The position numbers and the translations under genes were made by a program. This document shows, piece after piece, positions 40,333 through 52,233 of a stretch of DNA of 64,000 bases (the stretch's first letter is position 1; the number at the start of each line of letters is the position of its first letter). The notes beneath the pieces are model-generated. The model saw only the letters and a program-made list of their open reading frames with translations. It searched no databases and was not told where the DNA came from. The DNA comes from Luteococcus sp038433135 (GTDB lineage Bacteria; Actinomycetota; Actinomycetes; Propionibacteriales; Propionibacteriaceae): assembly GCF_038433135.1 (NCBI RefSeq), contig NZ_JBCDMV010000021.1, positions 1-64,000 on the forward strand, in the 5' to 3' direction.

Positions 40333-42588
40333 TTGACCACCACCCTCGAACCCCGCCAGGACATTCGGCAGTCCGTCGAACTCGACCTGCAGGGGATGAC
40401 GTGCGCCTCCTGTGCCGCCCGGATCGAGAAGAAGTTGAACAAGGTCGACGGGGTGCAGGCCAGCGTCAACTACGCCACGGAGAAGGTGCACCTGCTCGCC
40501 CCGCCGAGTGTCACCGTCCCGGACCTGATCGACGTGGTGAAGCAGGCCGGCTATGGTGCCTCCATCCCGGTGCCCGACGCCATCCCCGTCGACCACGCCC
40601 GTGACCTGAAGCTGCGGATGATCCGCTCCTTCATCTGGTCCATCCCGGTGGTGCTGATGGCCATGGTGCCGCCGCTGCAGGTGCCGGGCTGGCAGTGGTT
40701 CAGCCTGGTGCTGGCCACCCCGGTGGTCTTCTGGGCCGGCTGGCCCTTCCACAAGGCGGCCTTCGTCAACCTGCGGCACGGCACCACCACCATGGACACG
40801 TTGGTGAGCCTGGGCACGCTGGCCTCCTTCGGCTGGAGCCTGTACTCGCTGTTCTTCAGTTATGCCGGTTACATCCCCTACAAGCATCCCTTCGAGCTGC
40901 ACCTGGGGCACAGCTCCCCGGCGGGCAACATCTACTTCGAGGGCGCGGTGGCCATCATCAGCTTCCTGCTGCTGGGCCGCTGGATCGAGGCGCAGAGTCG
41001 GCAGGAGGCCGGCGCCGCGCTCCGCTCACTGCTGGAGATGGGCGCCAAGGAGGTCTGCATCCTGCGCGACGGGGTGGAGACGAGGCACCCGATCGCCGCG
41101 CTCAGACAGGGCGACAGCTTCGTCGTGCGTCCGGGCGAGAAGGTGGCCACCGACGGCGTGGTGATCGAGGGCGCCAGCTCGGTGGACAATTCCATGATCA
41201 CCGGCGAGTCCGTCCCGGTCGACGTGGGCGTGGGCGACGACGTGATCGGCGCCACCATGAACACCACCGGTCGGCTGGTGGTGCGCGCCACCGCCATCGG
41301 CAGCAATACCCAGCTCTCCCAGATCAGCCGCCTGGTGGAGGCCGCCCAGACCGGCAAGACCCAGGTGCAGGCCCTGGCCGACCGGATCTCCGGCGTCTTC
41401 GTGCCGATCGTGCTGGTCATTGCGCTGGCCACCTTCATCGGCTGGCGGCTCTATGAGCGCACCGGCATCGCCTTCGCCTGGTCGGCCGCCGTCGCGGTGC
41501 TGATCATCGCCTGCCCGTGCGCGCTCGGCCTGGCCACCCCGGTGGCCCTGCTGGCCGGCACCGGCAAGGGCGCGCAGCTGGGCATCGTGATCCGCGGCCC
41601 GCAGACCCTGGAGCAGGCCCGCAACATCGGCACCGTCATCATGGACAAGACCGGCACCATCACCACCGGCGAGATGAATGTGGCCGGCCTGACGGCCCTG
41701 CCGGGCGTCGAACCCGACGAACTGGTCCGGATCGCCGGGGCGCTGGAGGGCCATTCGGAGCACCCGATCGCCCAGGCCATCGCCCGTCGGGCGGCCGAGA
41801 CCGGCGTCAGGGCGGTGACGGTGCTGGACTTCGCCAACCTTCCCGGACGGGGTGTCCGGGGCCGGGTGGACGGTCGGGAGGCACTGGCCGGCAATGCCGC
41901 GCTGCTGACCGAGGCCGGGGTGGAGATCCCGGCGGAGCTGGTGGCCGCGGTGGACAAGGGCAATACCCTGGGCCAGACCGTGATCCTGATCGCCTGGGAT
42001 GGCCGGGCCCGGGGAGCGATCGCCGTCAGCGACACCATCAAGCCCACCAGCATGGCCGCGATCGCCCAGATGAAGAAGCTCGGCCTGCGCACCGTGATGC
42101 TGACCGGTGACAACGAGCGGGCGGCGCGGGCGATGGCCGAGGGGCTGGACATCGACGAGGTGCACGCGGGCGTGCTGCCGGCCGACAAGGTGGCCGTCGT
42201 CCAGCGGGCGCAGGAGGCGATGCACGGCGACAAGCACCGTCAGGTGGCCATGGTCGGCGACGGGGTGAACGACGCCGCCGCGCTGGCGCAGGCCGATCTG
42301 GGGATCGCGATGGGCTCCGGCACCGATGCGGCGATCGCGGCCAGCGACGTGACCCTGATGCGACCTGACCTGATGTTGGCCGTGGATGCCATCCGGCTGA
42401 GCCGCAGCACCCTGGCCACGATCAAGCAGAACCTGTTCTGGGCCTTCTTCTACAATGTGGTGTCGATTCCGGTGGCCGCGGCCGGATACATGAACCCGAT
42501 GTTCGCGGGTGCCGCGATGGCCTTCAGCTCGGTCTTCGTCGTGCTGAACAGCTTGCGGCTGCGCGCCTTCCGATCATTGGCTGCATAA
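40333..42588 (+). CDS. copA: Copper-exporting P1B-type ATPase CopA
   Basis: A 751-residue pump. It has one N-terminal HMA domain (LQGMTCASCAARIE, C24 and C27), eight predicted spans, TGES in the actuator domain (NSMITGESVPVD), the transmembrane CPC metal site (C394-P-C396), the phosphorylated aspartate D438 in DKTGT, the HP motif of the P1B nucleotide domain (GHSEHPIAQ) and GDGVNDAAAL. It expels Cu(I) from the cytosol. The chosen start is TTG (MTTTLEPRQ), preceded by GAAAGG at about 11 nt; no better start is visible. A terminator hairpin follows. Confidence 0.95.
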   Translation: MTTTLEPRQDIRQSVELDLQGMTCASCAARIEKKLNKVDGVQASVNYATEKVHLLAPPSVTVPDLIDVVKQAGYGASIPVPDAIPVDHARDLKLRMIRSFIWSIPVVLMAMVPPLQVPGWQWFSLVLATPVVFWAGWPFHKAAFVNLRHGTTTMDTLVSLGTLASFGWSLYSLFFSYAGYIPYKHPFELHLGHSSPAGNIYFEGAVAIISFLLLGRWIEAQSRQEAGAALRSLLEMGAKEVCILRDGVETRHPIAALRQGDSFVVRPGEKVATDGVVIEGASSVDNSMITGESVPVDVGVGDDVIGATMNTTGRLVVRATAIGSNTQLSQISRLVEAAQTGKTQVQALADRISGVFVPIVLVIALATFIGWRLYERTGIAFAWSAAVAVLIIACPCALGLATPVALLAGTGKGAQLGIVIRGPQTLEQARNIGTVIMDKTGTITTGEMNVAGLTALPGVEPDELVRIAGALEGHSEHPIAQAIARRAAETGVRAVTVLDFANLPGRGVRGRVDGREALAGNAALLTEAGVEIPAELVAAVDKGNTLGQTVILIAWDGRARGAIAVSDTIKPTSMAAIAQMKKLGLRTVMLTGDNERAARAMAEGLDIDEVHAGVLPADKVAVVQRAQEAMHGDKHRQVAMVGDGVNDAAALAQADLGIAMGSGTDAAIAASDVTLMRPDLMLAVDAIRLSRSTLATIKQNLFWAFFYNVVSIPVAAAGYMNPMFAGAAMAFSSVFVVLNSLRLRAFRSLAA

Positions 42589-42728
42589 CCCGAAGGCGTC
42601 ACCCTTGTCACCCGGACAATCACCCGCATCCTCTGGGAGATGGCCAACGCCGATGACACGATGGATGTGGTCGGCAAACAGGGCCTCGAGACTACTCGGG
42701 GGAGTGGCGAGTCCTTGTGAGCGGACAC

Positions 42729-42777
42729 AAAAGGGCCGGACACCGTCGCCTCGGGGGCGACGGGTCCGGCCCTTTTT
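42729..42777. terminator. Strong bidirectional terminator between copA and the PFOR operon
   Basis: AAAAGGGCCGGACACCGTCG pairs with CGACGGGTCCGGCCCTTTTT over about 20 bp with one bulge and a small loop. The flanking A and T tracts make it an intrinsic terminator in both directions, between the convergent csoR-copZ-copA and PFOR operons. Confidence 0.85.
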
Positions 42778-42783
42778 CGTCGG

Positions 42784-43953
42784 TCAGCGACCGTAGGTGG
42801 CCTTGGCCTTCTCCAGCGCCGCCACATAGCCGGCGCGTTCGTAGGCATCCGCGTCGACGTCGGCCGGGATGGCCAGCAGGCCACGGGCCTGATCCAGGCT
42901 GAGCTCCTTGCGCTTCAGCCAGCTGGCCAGACCCGCATTGAGCTGCGCCGCGTAGCCCGCACCGTGCCGGACCAGGGCCGAGGTGGTCATCACCACGTCC
43001 GCACCGGCCAAGAGGTACTTCACCACGTCGTCGGCGGTCTCGACGCCCGTCGTGGCGGCCAGCGAGGCCTGCACCCGGCCGCGCAGGGCGGCGATCCAGG
43101 TGCGCGGCAGGCGTGCCTCATGGGGCTGCGAGAGCTCCAGCCCGGGCACGACCTCCAGCTTCTCGATGTCCACGTCGGGCTGCAGGAAGCGGTTGAACAG
43201 CACCAGCCCGTCGGCGCCCGCCTCGTCCAGCTGCACGGCCAGGTGGCCGAAGGAGCTGAAGTAGGGCGAGAGCTTCATGGCCACCGGCACGCTGACCGCG
43301 TCCCTGACCCCCTGCAGGATCTCCAGATGGCGCTGCTCGACGTCGTTGCCGGACAGGCTGAGTTCACCGGGAACCAGGTAGACGTTCAGCTCGATCGCGG
43401 CGGCGCCGGCATCCTGCATCCGTCGGGCGACATCCACCCATCCGCCGTGGGTGGCGCCGTTGACCGACGCGATCAGCGGGATCTCCAGCTTCTTGGCGCC
43501 CGCCTCCAGCAGCTCCAGGTAGCGGCTGGTGATGCCACCGCTGTTGGAGGCCGGGGTGGGGAAGTAGGTCTGTGCCTCGGAGAAGCTCTCCTCGTGCAGC
43601 TGGGTCATCGCCTCGGCGCGGGCCGCCTCGTGCCGCAGCTGTTCCTCGAAGAGCGAGTACATCACCACGGCGCCGACGCCGGCCTCGGCCAGCTGCTGCA
43701 TCCCGTCCACGCTCTGCGAGAGCGGGCCGGCCGAGGCCACCACCGGGCTGCTCAGCTGCAGCCCGAGGTAACTGGTGGTCAGATCCACCCCGTCGACGGT
43801 GGGCGTGGCCGACGTGCCCTCGGTGGGGGCGGAACTGGTGGGCCGGATCGGCACGATCCCGGGGCGCAGCTTGTCGGTCGCATTGGAACCCGCGGCCGAC
43901 TTGGCAGCGGCGGAGGCGATGGCGGCCTTGAGGGCTTCATCCATCTCGGGCAT
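42784..43953 (-). CDS. Dihydroorotate dehydrogenase-like FMN protein of the PFOR operon
   Basis: A 389-residue protein whose residues about 55-340 form a DHOD-type TIM barrel (LTTSYLGLQLSSPVVASAGP, IELNVYL, VAMKLSPYFSS, GADGLVLFNRF). The N-terminal 50 residues are an Ala/Ser-rich extension. It belongs to the dihydroorotate dehydrogenase-like proteins that are regularly encoded beside pyruvate:ferredoxin oxidoreductase; their reaction is not established, and pyrimidine synthesis is not implied. GAAAGGA precedes the ATG, which is one base after the nifJ stop, so it is the last gene of the operon. Confidence 0.85.
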   Translation of the reverse strand: MPEMDEALKAAIASAAAKSAAGSNATDKLRPGIVPIRPTSSAPTEGTSATPTVDGVDLTTSYLGLQLSSPVVASAGPLSQSVDGMQQLAEAGVGAVVMYSLFEEQLRHEAARAEAMTQLHEESFSEAQTYFPTPASNSGGITSRYLELLEAGAKKLEIPLIASVNGATHGGWVDVARRMQDAGAAAIELNVYLVPGELSLSGNDVEQRHLEILQGVRDAVSVPVAMKLSPYFSSFGHLAVQLDEAGADGLVLFNRFLQPDVDIEKLEVVPGLELSQPHEARLPRTWIAALRGRVQASLAATTGVETADDVVKYLLAGADVVMTTSALVRHGAGYAAQLNAGLASWLKRKELSLDQARGLLAIPADVDADAYERAGYVAALEKAKATYGR

Positions 43954-43954
43954 G

Positions 43955-47680
<3,726 letters not shown>

Positions 47681-47682
47681 TC

Positions 47683-49341
47683 TCAGGCCTCCGGGATCAT
47701 CTCAATGGCGTGCACGGGGCACTGGTCGTAGCACGTCGCACAGCCCGTGCACTTGGAGTAGTCGAAGCGGTAGCGGTGATCCTTGCCGAGCTTGATCACG
47801 GCATCCTCCGGGCAGGCGCCCAGACAGCCGTCGCACTCGAAGCAGTTGCCGCAGCTCAGGCACCGCTTGGCCTCGAAGATCGCCTGGTCGGGCGTCAGGC
47901 CGCCCACCACCTCGTCGAAGGTGCCGCGGGCATCCTCGGCCAGCTCGGGCTGTTCCCGACGGGTGTGCCCGGCGCCGAAGTACCACAGGTGCAGGTCGTC
48001 GAACTTCACCACCGGGTGCTTGACCGGATCGTTGCCGACGTACTGGTTCAGCCAGATGTCGATCTGCCTGGCGGCCCGCTTCCCGTGCCCGACGCCGACG
48101 GTGACGGTGCGCTCGCTGGGCACGGCGTCGCCACCGGCGAAGATGCCGGGCACCTCGGTCATCAGGGTGTCGGGGCTGACGTTGACCACGTCACCGTCGA
48201 AGGTCATCCCGGGGATGCCGTGCAGGAAGCGGGTGTCGGCATCCTGGCCGATCGCCAGGATCACGGTGTCGGCCTCCAGCTTCTCGAACCTGCCGGTGCC
48301 GCGGGCCTTGCCGTTCTCGTCCAACTCCATGATCTCGACGGTGAGGTCGTCTTCCTCCATCGAGCTGATGGTGCGCAGCCAGTTCATCTTGACGCCCTCG
48401 CGCTCGGCCTCCTCGGCCTCGATCGCGTGCGCGGGCATCTGCTCCTTGGTGCGCCGGTAGACGATCACCGACTCCTCGGCGCCCAACCGGCGGGCGACGC
48501 GGGCGGCGTCCATCGCGGTGTTGCCGGCGCCGTAGACGGCCACCTTGCGGCCGATCACCGGGCGCTCGCCGCTGGCGACGTCGCGCAGGAAGCTGACCGC
48601 ATCAACCATCCGCGACGCGTCCTGGTTGGGGATGTCGACCCGCTTGGAGAGGTGGGCGCCGACGGCGACGAAGACCGCGTCGAAGCCGCCCTCGGTGCGC
48701 TCCTTCTCCAGGTCCTCGACGGTGTGGTTCAGGGTGATCCGCACGCCCATGTCGGTCAGGCGCTTGATCTCGGCGTCCAGCACATGGCGCGGCAGGCGGT
48801 ACTCGGGGATTCCCCAGCGCATCATGCCGCCGGCCTTCTCGCTGGAGTCGCGGATCTCGACGTCGTGTCCCAGTCGGGTGAGGTGGTAGGCGGCGCTCAG
48901 GCCCGAGGGGCCGGCGCCGATCACCAGCACCTTGAAGCCGGTGTTGTTGCGGGGCTTCTCGAAGGCCCAGCCCTTCTCGATCGCGGCATCGCCCAGGAAG
49001 CGCTCGACGGAGTGGATGCTCACCGAACCGTCCAGTTCGACGCGATTGCAGACATTCTCACAGGGGTGGTAGCAGACCCGGCCGTGGATGGCGGGGAAGG
49101 GATTGTCCCGGGTCAGCTGCCGCCAGGCAGCTTCCTCCTGGCCGTGCTTGATCAGCCGCAACCATTCCTGGATGTTCTCACCGGCCGGGCAGCCGGCATT
49201 GCAAGGGGGCAGCAGATCGACGTAGACGGGCATCCGGGTGCGGACCGGGCCAACGCGTCCGGCCGCGCCTGCCAAGTCCGGCAGCTGCGTGATGTCGCGA
49301 GCGGCACCCTCACCCTGGGGGTCGGTTACTGGCTGGGTCAT
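47683..49341 (-). CDS. GltD-like FAD/Fe-S oxidoreductase of the PFOR operon
   Basis: A 552-residue flavoprotein. An N-terminal Fe-S domain of the GltD/DPYD type (PPCNAGCPAGENIQEWL, GRVCYHPCENVCNR) is followed by a two-dinucleotide-fold pyridine nucleotide-disulphide oxidoreductase (VLVIGAGPSGLSAAYHL; VAVYGAGNTAMDAAR; FAGGDAV) and a C-terminal 2x4Fe-4S ferredoxin-like domain (CLSCGNCFECDGCLGACP, CTGCATCYDQCP). It probably moves electrons between NAD(P)H and the ferredoxin pool used by the adjacent PFOR. GGAAGGG lies 8 nt before the ATG. It is the first gene of the three-gene operon. Confidence 0.85.
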   Translation of the reverse strand: MTQPVTDPQGEGAARDITQLPDLAGAAGRVGPVRTRMPVYVDLLPPCNAGCPAGENIQEWLRLIKHGQEEAAWRQLTRDNPFPAIHGRVCYHPCENVCNRVELDGSVSIHSVERFLGDAAIEKGWAFEKPRNNTGFKVLVIGAGPSGLSAAYHLTRLGHDVEIRDSSEKAGGMMRWGIPEYRLPRHVLDAEIKRLTDMGVRITLNHTVEDLEKERTEGGFDAVFVAVGAHLSKRVDIPNQDASRMVDAVSFLRDVASGERPVIGRKVAVYGAGNTAMDAARVARRLGAEESVIVYRRTKEQMPAHAIEAEEAEREGVKMNWLRTISSMEEDDLTVEIMELDENGKARGTGRFEKLEADTVILAIGQDADTRFLHGIPGMTFDGDVVNVSPDTLMTEVPGIFAGGDAVPSERTVTVGVGHGKRAARQIDIWLNQYVGNDPVKHPVVKFDDLHLWYFGAGHTRREQPELAEDARGTFDEVVGGLTPDQAIFEAKRCLSCGNCFECDGCLGACPEDAVIKLGKDHRYRFDYSKCTGCATCYDQCPVHAIEMIPEA

Positions 49342-49421
49342 GAGCGATTCCCTTCCGCGTGGGACGCGACCGGTTGCGTCCACTACAGGCGATAGTAACC
49401 GGCGTTTCCGGATCAAATCGG

Positions 49422-49437
49422 CTTAGGGTTGCCTAAG
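49422..49437. promoter_or_regulatory. DtxR/IdeR-like box upstream of the PFOR operon
   Basis: CTTAGG-GTTG-CCTAAG is a perfect 6-bp-arm palindrome. Its core TTAGGGTTGCCTAA matches 12 of 14 positions of the TTAGGTTAGCCTAA half of DtxR/IdeR iron boxes. It lies just upstream of a TACTAT -10-like box (49392-49397, minus strand) for the operon starting at 49341. Iron control of this Fe-S-rich operon is an inference. Confidence 0.45.
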
Positions 49438-49457
49438 TGGCGGAAGGGGTGTGCTGG

Positions 49458-49781
49458 TCAGCCCTGGGCCTCGAGCGCGGCCTCCAGGCGCTCCAGCTTG
49501 GCGGTCATCTCATCCGTGCGACCGGGACGAATGTCCGCCTTCAGCACCAGGGCGACCCGGCTGCCGTACTGGCCACAGGCCTCGGTGGCGCGCTTGATCA
49601 CGTCCATCACCTCGTCCCAGTCGCCCTCGATGGTGGTGAACATCGAGTCGGTGCGATGGGGCAGGCCGGATTCGCGCACGATCCTGACGGCCGCGGCGAC
49701 GGCATCATGCACGGATGCGTCGGGATTGTCGCCGCCCTTGGGGCCGACGCCGGACGGGGCAACGCTGAAGGCTACGAGCAT
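49458..49781 (-). CDS. MTH1187-family thiamine-binding protein
   Basis: A 107-residue ferredoxin-like-fold protein of the MTH1187/YkoF thiamine-binding type: MLVAFSVAPSGVG, then SVHDAVAAAVRIVRESGLPH, DSMFTTIEGDWDEVMDVIKR and SRVALVLKADIRPG. Relatives bind thiamine or its pyrimidine precursor. Being next to the TPP-dependent PFOR operon is functionally sensible, although a separate promoter is likely: TAGACT lies 7 nt before the ATG (leaderless). Confidence 0.8.
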   Translation of the reverse strand: MLVAFSVAPSGVGPKGGDNPDASVHDAVAAAVRIVRESGLPHRTDSMFTTIEGDWDEVMDVIKRATEACGQYGSRVALVLKADIRPGRTDEMTAKLERLEAALEAQG

Positions 49782-49802
49782 GGCTCCGAGTCTACGTCCG
49801 GC

Positions 49803-52145
49803 TCAGGAGCGCAGACCCAGGATTCGCGCCCGTTCGATGGCCTCCTCCCGGTTGGCCACCCCCAGTTTCTTGTAGATCCGACGCAGGTGGGTCTTGAGCG
49901 TGTTCAGCGAGATGAACAGTCCGTCGGCCGTCTCCGACAGGGTGCGCCCCGGCTCAAGGCTCAACAGCACATTGCGTTCCGCCTCGGTCAGCGGGATCTT
50001 CGGGCGGGTGCCCGCGATCCGGGTGTGCCGGGCATTCGGGGTGTTGAGCCCCAGGCGCTCGGCCAGGACCGTGGCGCGCTGGAAGGCCTGGGTGGCTTCG
50101 TCCCTGCGGTGCAACTGGTCGGCCGCCGTGCCGAAGACCATCAGCATGAACAAGGTGTACTTGGCATGGTCGCTCAAGGGCCGATGGCTCACCACCAGCG
50201 GATGCAGCAGTTCATGCGCGCGCTCCGGCTGCCCCTGGGCCAGGGCGAGCCGGGCCTGGGGCACCGCCAGGCTGGCCTGTCGTTCGGCCAGTGGCTGGGC
50301 CATCAGTCGCTCCAGTTCCCGGGAAGCGGCAGCCAGGTCATGATCCGCCAGCGCCGCATTGAAGGCGCCCATTCCCACCACCAACTCGTCGAACGGGCTG
50401 GCTGGCGGATGCGGTTGGTCGCGGTAGGCGCGCACCAGGTGCCGGGCCTGGCGCGGATCCTCCCGGAAGACGTGGTAGATCGCCAGAACGTGGGTGCGCA
50501 GGCCATCGGTCTCCACCGGATGCTCCTCTCGCTCCACCACCTGCTGCGCCCAGTGCTGGGCCATCGCCAGGTCCCCGGTGTCCACCGCAACCAGGGCCTT
50601 CGCCAGCACCGCGTACTCGGTCACCGCGTTGCTGGTGAAGGCCGCCTCGGCGCTGTACTGCAGGCCTTCATCGGCCAGCTGGGTGGCCTCGATGACGGTG
50701 CCCTGTTCGGCATGGATGAAGGCCAGCGCGGACAAGGCCGTGGCGATCGCCCAGGGGACGTCCTGCACCCGGGCGAGCCCCAGACTGGAGAGCAGCACGT
50801 CCCGCGACTCGCTCATCCGGCACTGGTGCAGCAGCCACAGGCCGTGCTCCAGCCGGAGCACCGCCACCAGCGCCAGATCCAGCTCGTCTTCCATGATGCT
50901 GTCGGCATCGCGGGCGATCTGCAGTGCCGTGGAGACGTCGATGTCCGACGGGTAGCCGGCCCGACGCAGGGTGCCCAGCACCAGGCTGGCATAACCCAGG
51001 CTCCCGGTGCTGTTCTGGGTGAACAGCTGTGGGTCGAGCGCGCTGATCTGGGCGATCATGGTCGACGGGGTTGCCAGTCCCTGGGTGATGGCCCGCACCG
51101 AGTCCATCTCCCAGCCGGGCGGGAGCAACTCGGTCAGCTCGGGGAGGGTGTGCTCCAGCTCCGGCCGGTACAGGTTCGCCGTGAGGTACTCGGCCGCCAG
51201 CCGCCAGGCCAGATCAACCAGGTGTTGCTCCATCGCCAGCTCGACCGCCGCCAACGGTCGCCCCCGACTGCGCAGCCACAGCGTGGCCCGCGCGGTCAGC
51301 TCGTCCTTGCGGTGCGGCTCGTGCTGCATCAGCCAGCGTTGCAGGTAGTCGCGCAGCACCGGATTCAGCCGAATGGAATTGTCCGCATCCCAGGTGAGTG
51401 GCAGGCCCCGCGCCTGGAGACGGGTGAGTTGTGCGACGGCATCGCTGCGGCCGGTCATCCACGCCGCGGCCTGGGAATCCAGGCTCGGCGGTGCGGCCAG
51501 TTGGTGCAACAGCTCGATGTCCTGGTCGTCGAGCCCGGCCACCACCTCCTCGGCGATGTAGCTGTCCAGGAGCCGATTCAGGGCGGCCGAACGGGGCCAG
51601 CGGAGCCGCTCGGAGGCCAGGATGCGAATCACCGCTGGCCAACCATGGGTACTGGCCATGATCACGTCCAGCCCGCTCTGCGTGAGCTCCGGGTTGCGCT
51701 CGGCCAGCTGCGCGGCCACCTCGTCGCGCGTCCAGGCCAGCTGGCTGCCGTCCAGATCCACCAGTTGGCCCCGGGCCGCCAGGGTTCCCAAGGGCGCGGC
51801 GGGCCGACGTCGCCCGACGAAGATCACCCGGATGTCGGGATCGGCCTCCACCAGCTCAAGGATTCGGCTCACGACGGTGGCATCGGCCAACAGCTCCTCG
51901 CCGCTGACCACCAGCACCAGCAGCTCGCCCGTCGGATGGCAATCGGCCACCGCGGCAAGGTCTTCGGCCGATCGGATCGGCCGGTGGGCCAGTCCGGGCT
52001 GGCTCTGCAGCCAAGCGGCCACCAGTTCGTCCTTGACGTGGCCAGCGGGTGCGGAAATCACCGCGACCCGGGCCGCGAGTAGTCGATCCAGGTGATGAAT
52101 GAGACGGCGGGGCACGGTGCCCCTGGAAGGTTCGATCTGGTCCAC
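49803..52145 (-). CDS. MalT-like LuxR regulator with a degraded Walker A motif
   Basis: A 780-residue regulator. The N-terminal STAND-like domain (residues about 1-260) has VISAPAGHVKDELVAAW in the place where MalT relatives have AxAGxGKT/S, so the P-loop lysine/threonine pair is lost; a Walker B-like ELLVLVVSGEE remains. A winged helix and a long helical-repeat (TPR-like) sensor follow (residues about 300-690), then a C-terminal LuxR HTH (LTEAERNVLLSLEPGRTLSE, SLNTLKTHLRRIYKKLGV). It may respond to ligand without ATP switching. Its targets are unknown; the PFOR and cyd operons flank it. Confidence 0.8.
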   Translation of the reverse strand: MDQIEPSRGTVPRRLIHHLDRLLAARVAVISAPAGHVKDELVAAWLQSQPGLAHRPIRSAEDLAAVADCHPTGELLVLVVSGEELLADATVVSRILELVEADPDIRVIFVGRRRPAAPLGTLAARGQLVDLDGSQLAWTRDEVAAQLAERNPELTQSGLDVIMASTHGWPAVIRILASERLRWPRSAALNRLLDSYIAEEVVAGLDDQDIELLHQLAAPPSLDSQAAAWMTGRSDAVAQLTRLQARGLPLTWDADNSIRLNPVLRDYLQRWLMQHEPHRKDELTARATLWLRSRGRPLAAVELAMEQHLVDLAWRLAAEYLTANLYRPELEHTLPELTELLPPGWEMDSVRAITQGLATPSTMIAQISALDPQLFTQNSTGSLGYASLVLGTLRRAGYPSDIDVSTALQIARDADSIMEDELDLALVAVLRLEHGLWLLHQCRMSESRDVLLSSLGLARVQDVPWAIATALSALAFIHAEQGTVIEATQLADEGLQYSAEAAFTSNAVTEYAVLAKALVAVDTGDLAMAQHWAQQVVEREEHPVETDGLRTHVLAIYHVFREDPRQARHLVRAYRDQPHPPASPFDELVVGMGAFNAALADHDLAAASRELERLMAQPLAERQASLAVPQARLALAQGQPERAHELLHPLVVSHRPLSDHAKYTLFMLMVFGTAADQLHRRDEATQAFQRATVLAERLGLNTPNARHTRIAGTRPKIPLTEAERNVLLSLEPGRTLSETADGLFISLNTLKTHLRRIYKKLGVANREEAIERARILGLRS

Positions 52146-52233
52146 CTTTCACCTCCCCCGAGAAGAAGAGACCAGTTGGTCAGGAAGTGACCCACCTGAT
52201 CAGGCTAATTGGCGAGAGGGGCCATGGCACCCG

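Noticed and set aside
49437..52082. 881-codon open frame opposite the thiamine-binding and MalT-like genes
   Set aside because: Antisense shadow; composition dominated by Gln, Gly, His and Arg, with no domain. The same holds for long frames at 16885-18483, 53895-55502, 46046-47731 and 61886-63208.
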